The notes below the pieces were generated by a model. The model had not been told where the DNA came from and did no database searches. It worked only from the letters and a program-made list of their open reading frames with translations. A stretch of DNA of 64,000 nucleotides. Origin: Flavobacteriales bacterium. Its GTDB lineage: Bacteria; Bacteroidota; Bacteroidia; Flavobacteriales_F; PHOS-HE28. The translations under genes were made by a program, and so were the position numbers. Shown here piece after piece: positions 60,699-64,000 of the stretch. The stretch spans positions 682,001 to 746,000 of the forward strand of contig CP064979.1 in assembly GCA_016699575.1 (NCBI GenBank), read 5' to 3'. The stretch's first letter is position 1; every line of letters starts with the position of its first letter.

Positions 60699-61418
60699 AT
60701 GCGACTTCTTCTGCTCAGCAATTCCACCATGCCGGGTGAAGTCTTCTTCACCTGGCCCCGCACGTTGACATCCACCTTCCTCGGCGAAGGCCGCAAGCGT
60801 GTGGCCTTCGTGCCTTTCGCAGCGGTGTCGTTCAGCATGGAAGAGTACGCCGACACCGTGGCCAAAGTCTTCGACGAAATGGGCCATGACCTTTTCAGCC
60901 TTCACCGGGAAAAGGACCCGGTGGCCGCATTGGCTGCGTGCGACGCCGTAGCCGTAGGTGGCGGCAACTCTTTCCATCTTCTCAAACTACTGTACAAACA
61001 CGACCTGGTCCGTGCCATCCGCAGGCGGGTGCAGGAGGGGCTTCCTTACATCGGTTGGAGCGCGGGGAGCAATGTGGCCTGCCCAACCATCATGACCACC
61101 AATGACATGCCCATCTGCGAACCGCCGAGCCTGCGGGCCATGGGACTGGTGCCTTGGCAGGTCAACCCGCACTACACGGAGCTCCGCATCCAAGGCCATG
61201 GGGGCGAGAGCCGTGACCAGCGCATCGCAGAGTACCTCGAGGTGAACCGCGAAATGAACGTGATCGGCCTGCGCGAGGGCTCAGCCTTGGAGGTCACGGA
61301 CCGAAGCGTAGCACTTCATGGCGTCGGCATGCGACTATTCCGCAGGACCCGTATGCCCATCGACCTGGCCGGTGGCGCCCGGTTCGCGATCGACCTGAAG
61401 GATGTGGACAATGCCTGA
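60699..61418 (+). CDS. pepE: Dipeptidase E (alpha-aspartyl dipeptidase)
   Basis: 239 residues from the ATG at 60699 (MRLLLLSNSTMPGEVFFTWP). Peptidase S51, cytoplasmic, cleaving Asp-X dipeptides. The nucleophile Ser lies in YIGWSAGSNVACPT, preceded by AVGGGNSFHLL, with PHYTELRIQGHGGESRDQRI and GLREGSALEV downstream. The open frame extends back through the MITE, but that part is not protein-like. It could act downstream of the Asp/Glu-specific S46 enzyme. Confidence 0.93.
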   Translation: MRLLLLSNSTMPGEVFFTWPRTLTSTFLGEGRKRVAFVPFAAVSFSMEEYADTVAKVFDEMGHDLFSLHREKDPVAALAACDAVAVGGGNSFHLLKLLYKHDLVRAIRRRVQEGLPYIGWSAGSNVACPTIMTTNDMPICEPPSLRAMGLVPWQVNPHYTELRIQGHGGESRDQRIAEYLEVNREMNVIGLREGSALEVTDRSVALHGVGMRLFRRTRMPIDLAGGARFAIDLKDVDNA

Positions 61419-61441
61419 GCACAACTGCTGAACGACCCCAC

Positions 61442-61465
61442 TGACAGGATATGTTTGACCTGTCA
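61442..61465 (+). promoter_or_regulatory. Inverted repeat around the mscS promoter -7 element
   Basis: TGACAGG (61442-61448) and CCTGTCA (61459-61465) are perfect inverted repeats; TATGTTTG (61450-61457), an exact TAnnTTTG match, lies between them. The mscS ATG starts 2 nt later, at 61468. It could be an operator or an RNA hairpin hiding the start. No good -33 element was seen. Confidence 0.5.
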
Positions 61466-61467
61466 CG

Positions 61468-62349
61468 ATGGAACTCTCGGCGGAGAAATTCGACATGCTG
61501 CTCGACAAGCTGGGCTTCAACCTGGTGCTGTTGGCCAAGGTGGTGGTCATTGTGCTGGCTGCGTTCGTACTGGAACGGTTCATCCGTCTGCTGCTCAAGC
61601 GCGCATACATGCGCAGCGAGCGCGCCCATGAGGACGCCACACGGTACCGCTTCCTGAAGAACGCCACACGGTTCATTGTTGGGCTGGTGGCCACTGCCGC
61701 GATCATTTACAGCATCCCGTCGTTCAAGCACATCGCCGTTACGCTCTTCGCTGGTGCCGGCATCCTGGTGGCCATCATTGGCCTGGCTGCGCAGGGCGCC
61801 TTCAGCAACATCATCAGTGGTGTGTTCATCGTCGCCTTCAAACCGTTCCGTGTCGGCGACCAGATCCGCGTGGGCGAGTTCAGCGGCGTTGTGGAGGATA
61901 TCACGCTCAGGCATACCGTCATCCGTACATTCGAGAACAGGCGCGTGATCATGCCCAACAGCAAGATCAGCGACGAGACGATCGTCAACAGCACCATCGG
62001 AGATGCCGCCACTTGCGAGTTCGTGAGCGTTACGGTGAGCTACGAGTGCGATCTGGACAGGGCCATCGCCGTGCTGCAGGACGAAGCCATGCAGCACCCC
62101 TCCTATCGCGACCGGCGCACGGCCGAAGAAGTGGAGAACGGCTTGCCGCCGGTGCGTGTGCAAGTGACCGCATTGGCCGACAGCGGTGTTACGCTGCGCG
62201 CGGCGGTGTGGGCCGATGATGCGGGAGCCGCGCGCCTCATGCACTTCGACCTGCTGAGGAACATCAAGCTGCGCTTCGACCGCGAAGGCATCGAGATCCC
62301 CTATCCGCACCGTGTTGTGGTGCACAAAGGCCAACCCGCCAAGGCATGA
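61468..62349 (+). CDS. Small-conductance mechanosensitive channel (MscS family)
   Basis: 293 residues, standard length. Three TM segments (about 15-40, 65-85, 90-115), the pore helix GAGILVAIIGLAAQGAFSNI with the Gly/Ala pattern of MscS TM3, FKPFRVGDQIRVGEFSGVVE in the beta domain, and the cytoplasmic cage. Osmotic safety valve in the inner membrane. It overlaps the corA gene by 4 nt, coupling the two membrane proteins. Confidence 0.94.
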   Translation: MELSAEKFDMLLDKLGFNLVLLAKVVVIVLAAFVLERFIRLLLKRAYMRSERAHEDATRYRFLKNATRFIVGLVATAAIIYSIPSFKHIAVTLFAGAGILVAIIGLAAQGAFSNIISGVFIVAFKPFRVGDQIRVGEFSGVVEDITLRHTVIRTFENRRVIMPNSKISDETIVNSTIGDAATCEFVSVTVSYECDLDRAIAVLQDEAMQHPSYRDRRTAEEVENGLPPVRVQVTALADSGVTLRAAVWADDAGAARLMHFDLLRNIKLRFDREGIEIPYPHRVVVHKGQPAKA

Positions 62350-63407
62350 AGAAAGTCAAGACCCGAGGCGGCAAAGCGGGACTTCCACCGGGCTCGCTCG
62401 TGGCCGTGGGCACCGGCACCAGCGGCGTTTCGCGCATCATCCTGTTCACGTACAATGCCGATGGTTACGAGGAAAAACAACTGGCCACGGTTGGCGACCT
62501 CCAGCTGCCCGATCCGAAAGAGAAAGTCAGTTGGTTGGACATTGATGGGCTCGACGACGACAGGGTGGTGGCGCAGACCGGCGAACGGTTCTGCCTGCAC
62601 CCTCTCCTGCTGGAGGACGTATTGAACACCGATCACCGCCCCAAGGTGGAAGAGTATGACGGCAACTTGTTCGTGGTGGTGAAGATGCTGAGCCTCGACG
62701 AGGAGACCGGCGGGATCGAACGCGAGCAAGTGAGCTTCGTGCTGGGCAAAGGCTACGTTGTGAGCTTTCAGGAGAAGCCGGGCGACATCCTGGACCCGAT
62801 ACGTGATCGCATCCGGCACAAGCTGGGCAGGGTGCGCAAGAGCGGCGCCGACTATTTGCTCTACACCCTGTTGGACGTGATCGTGGACAACTACTTCCTC
62901 ATCGTTGAGGACCTTGGCAGCCGGATCGAGGAACTGGAGCGGAAGGTGACCGTGCGGCCCGGGCGCGAGGACCTGCACAGCATGCAGGAACTGCGGAGCT
63001 TGCTGATCACCGTGAGCCGCTATGTGACCCCGATGCGTGAATTGGCCGGTCGGCTCAACACCATCCAGAGCGAACTCTTCGAGAAGAACACGCGCCGCTA
63101 CATCAACGATCTACAGGACCATACCGTGTACATCGCCGACAGCATCGCCACCTTCAACGCCATGCTGAGCAACCTGGAGAACACCTGGCACGCCACCCTC
63201 AACATGAAGGGCAACGAAGTGATCCGGGTGCTCACGATCATTAGCTCCATCTTCATCCCGCTCACCTTCATCGTGGGCGTTTACGGTATGAACTTCGACC
63301 ACATGCCCGAGCTTCGTTGGCACTTCGGCTACTACGCCATCTGGGGCCTGATGCTGGCCGTAGCGGTCGGCATGCTGATCTGGTTCCGGCGGAAGCGGTG
63401 GCTGTGA
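62346..63407 (+). CDS. corA: Magnesium/cobalt transporter CorA
   Basis: 353 residues. Large cytoplasmic domain (about 1-290), then TM1 (FIPLTFIVGVYGMNF, with the signature GMN), a short loop (DHMPELRWHFGY) and TM2 (AIWGLMLAVAVGMLIWF) ending in RRKRWL. All CorA hallmarks are present. Second gene of the mscS-corA operon. Confidence 0.95.
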   Translation: MKKVKTRGGKAGLPPGSLVAVGTGTSGVSRIILFTYNADGYEEKQLATVGDLQLPDPKEKVSWLDIDGLDDDRVVAQTGERFCLHPLLLEDVLNTDHRPKVEEYDGNLFVVVKMLSLDEETGGIEREQVSFVLGKGYVVSFQEKPGDILDPIRDRIRHKLGRVRKSGADYLLYTLLDVIVDNYFLIVEDLGSRIEELERKVTVRPGREDLHSMQELRSLLITVSRYVTPMRELAGRLNTIQSELFEKNTRRYINDLQDHTVYIADSIATFNAMLSNLENTWHATLNMKGNEVIRVLTIISSIFIPLTFIVGVYGMNFDHMPELRWHFGYYAIWGLMLAVAVGMLIWFRRKRWL

Positions 63408-63741
63408 TATCACAGCGCCTGCCGGGAGAATTTCACCCGCATCCGGCCATGGATCCACGACGCCTCTACTTTTGGTCCGTCTGACCACGGAATGACGAAA
63501 CGAAGCACCGGCCTTTGCGATCTTACTTGGACCGCCCTGCTTCCGTGCGTCCCCTACCGCGGCTTCCGCTGATGCAAGCGACCGTGGACATCGGAACCCC
63601 AGTGGGCAGCCGCCCTCGCCGTTCCCCGGCCACGTCCCTCAGCCCCGTACCATCGTCCTCGACCTCCACAGCCCCACAGGGTCCGCTCTGTGCTGACGGG
63701 TCATGGGCCCACACCGACCATAGCTCACTTCCGTAAGGGGA
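63408..63741. other. Gene-free spacer of 334 nt before the decarboxylase gene
   Basis: No convincing coding sequence. TACTTTTG at 63467-63474 matches TAnnTTTG exactly but lacks a -33 element at the right distance; if used, it would give a leader of about 260 nt. No terminator with a T-run was seen after corA. Confidence 0.4.
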
Positions 63742-64000
63742 ATGAAGACCCGCTACATCGACCTGATCGAACAAACCTTCGACTTCCCGAAGGACGAATT
63801 CAACTTCCGTGACGGCAACCTCACGTGGAACGATCTTCCACTGACTGAGATCATCGAGAAGTACGGCACGCCGCTGCGGATCAGCTACCTGCCCAAGATC
63901 GGCGAGAAGATCGATGAGGCACGGGCGCACTTCGCCAAGGCCTTCAAGGAGCACAAGTACGTGGGCACCTACACGTACTTCTACTGCACCAAGAGCAATC
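63742..64000 (+). CDS. Arginine decarboxylase-like PLP enzyme (partial, 5' end only)
   Basis: First 86 codons, cut by the right edge. It begins MKTRYIDLIEQTFDFPKDEF and continues with YGTPLRISYLPKIGEKIDEA and YTYFYCTKSN. This N-terminus is that of the fold-III PLP decarboxylases annotated as arginine decarboxylase in Bacteroidota; the CTKSN end is the region just before the PLP-lysine strand. Substrate cannot be fixed from this fragment. Confidence 0.8.
   Translation, partial: MKTRYIDLIEQTFDFPKDEFNFRDGNLTWNDLPLTEIIEKYGTPLRISYLPKIGEKIDEARAHFAKAFKEHKYVGTYTYFYCTKSN

Overview
The window is a GC-rich piece of a Bacteroidota chromosome, most like the Flavobacteriales/Sphingobacteriia-type bacteria found as environmental or sludge genomes. 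The evidence is: several surface proteins with type IX secretion (T9SS) C-terminal sorting domains, two PorP/SprF-family proteins with OmpA/PD40 partners, a flexirubin/aryl-polyene pigment operon, an S46 dipeptidyl-peptidase, and two promoters matching the Bacteroidota consensus (TTTG, 18-19 nt, TAnnTTTG). No phage, IS element, CRISPR array or rRNA was seen.

1-8.5 kb (minus strand) is the core information-processing block. Read 5'->3' on the minus strand: rpsU, xerC-type recombinase, hpf, tRNA-Thr(TGT), tRNA-Tyr(GTA), tRNA-Gly(TCC), tRNA-Thr(GGT), tuf, tRNA-Trp(CCA), secE, nusG, rplK, rplA, rplJ, rplL, rpoB (runs off the left edge). The four-tRNA-tuf order is the same as the classic E. coli thrU-tyrU-glyT-thrT-tufB unit. 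8.6-10.1 kb is a gene-poor accessory patch with a frame-disrupted fibronectin-III/heptad-repeat gene, imperfect direct repeats, hairpins and one AT-richer orphan ORF.

10.2-22.7 kb (minus strand) is one tightly overlapping 16-gene operon for an aryl-polyene/flexirubin-type pigment. It encodes an MIO-type aromatic ammonia-lyase for the starter, FabG, several ketosynthases (one without the active-site Cys, chain-length-factor-like), two ACPs, two hotdog dehydratases, a thioesterase, an acyltransferase, a LolA-like carrier, a polysaccharide deacetylase and a GT2-DUF2062 protein. No dialkylresorcinol genes are present in the window.

22.7-39.7 kb is mixed: a secreted type-B CTD protein, pbpC with a MORN-type protein, an S41 protease, a DUF1573 protein, a pterin dehydratase, an S46 peptidase, two beta-propeller-like secreted proteins, and an ECF sigma factor with an 85-residue single-TM partner.

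39.7-60.5 kb (plus strand) holds two parallel three-gene cassettes: T9SS type-B cargo, then PorP/SprF, then a PD40/OmpA protein. The first cargo is a 3499-residue adhesin-like protein carrying two different internal tandem arrays, both with a period of exactly 138 bp. The second PorP gene has an in-frame palindromic insertion that splits its signal peptide. 60.5-64 kb has a MITE-like inverted repeat, pepE, an mscS-corA operon with an inverted repeat around a candidate promoter, and the start of an arginine-decarboxylase-like gene.
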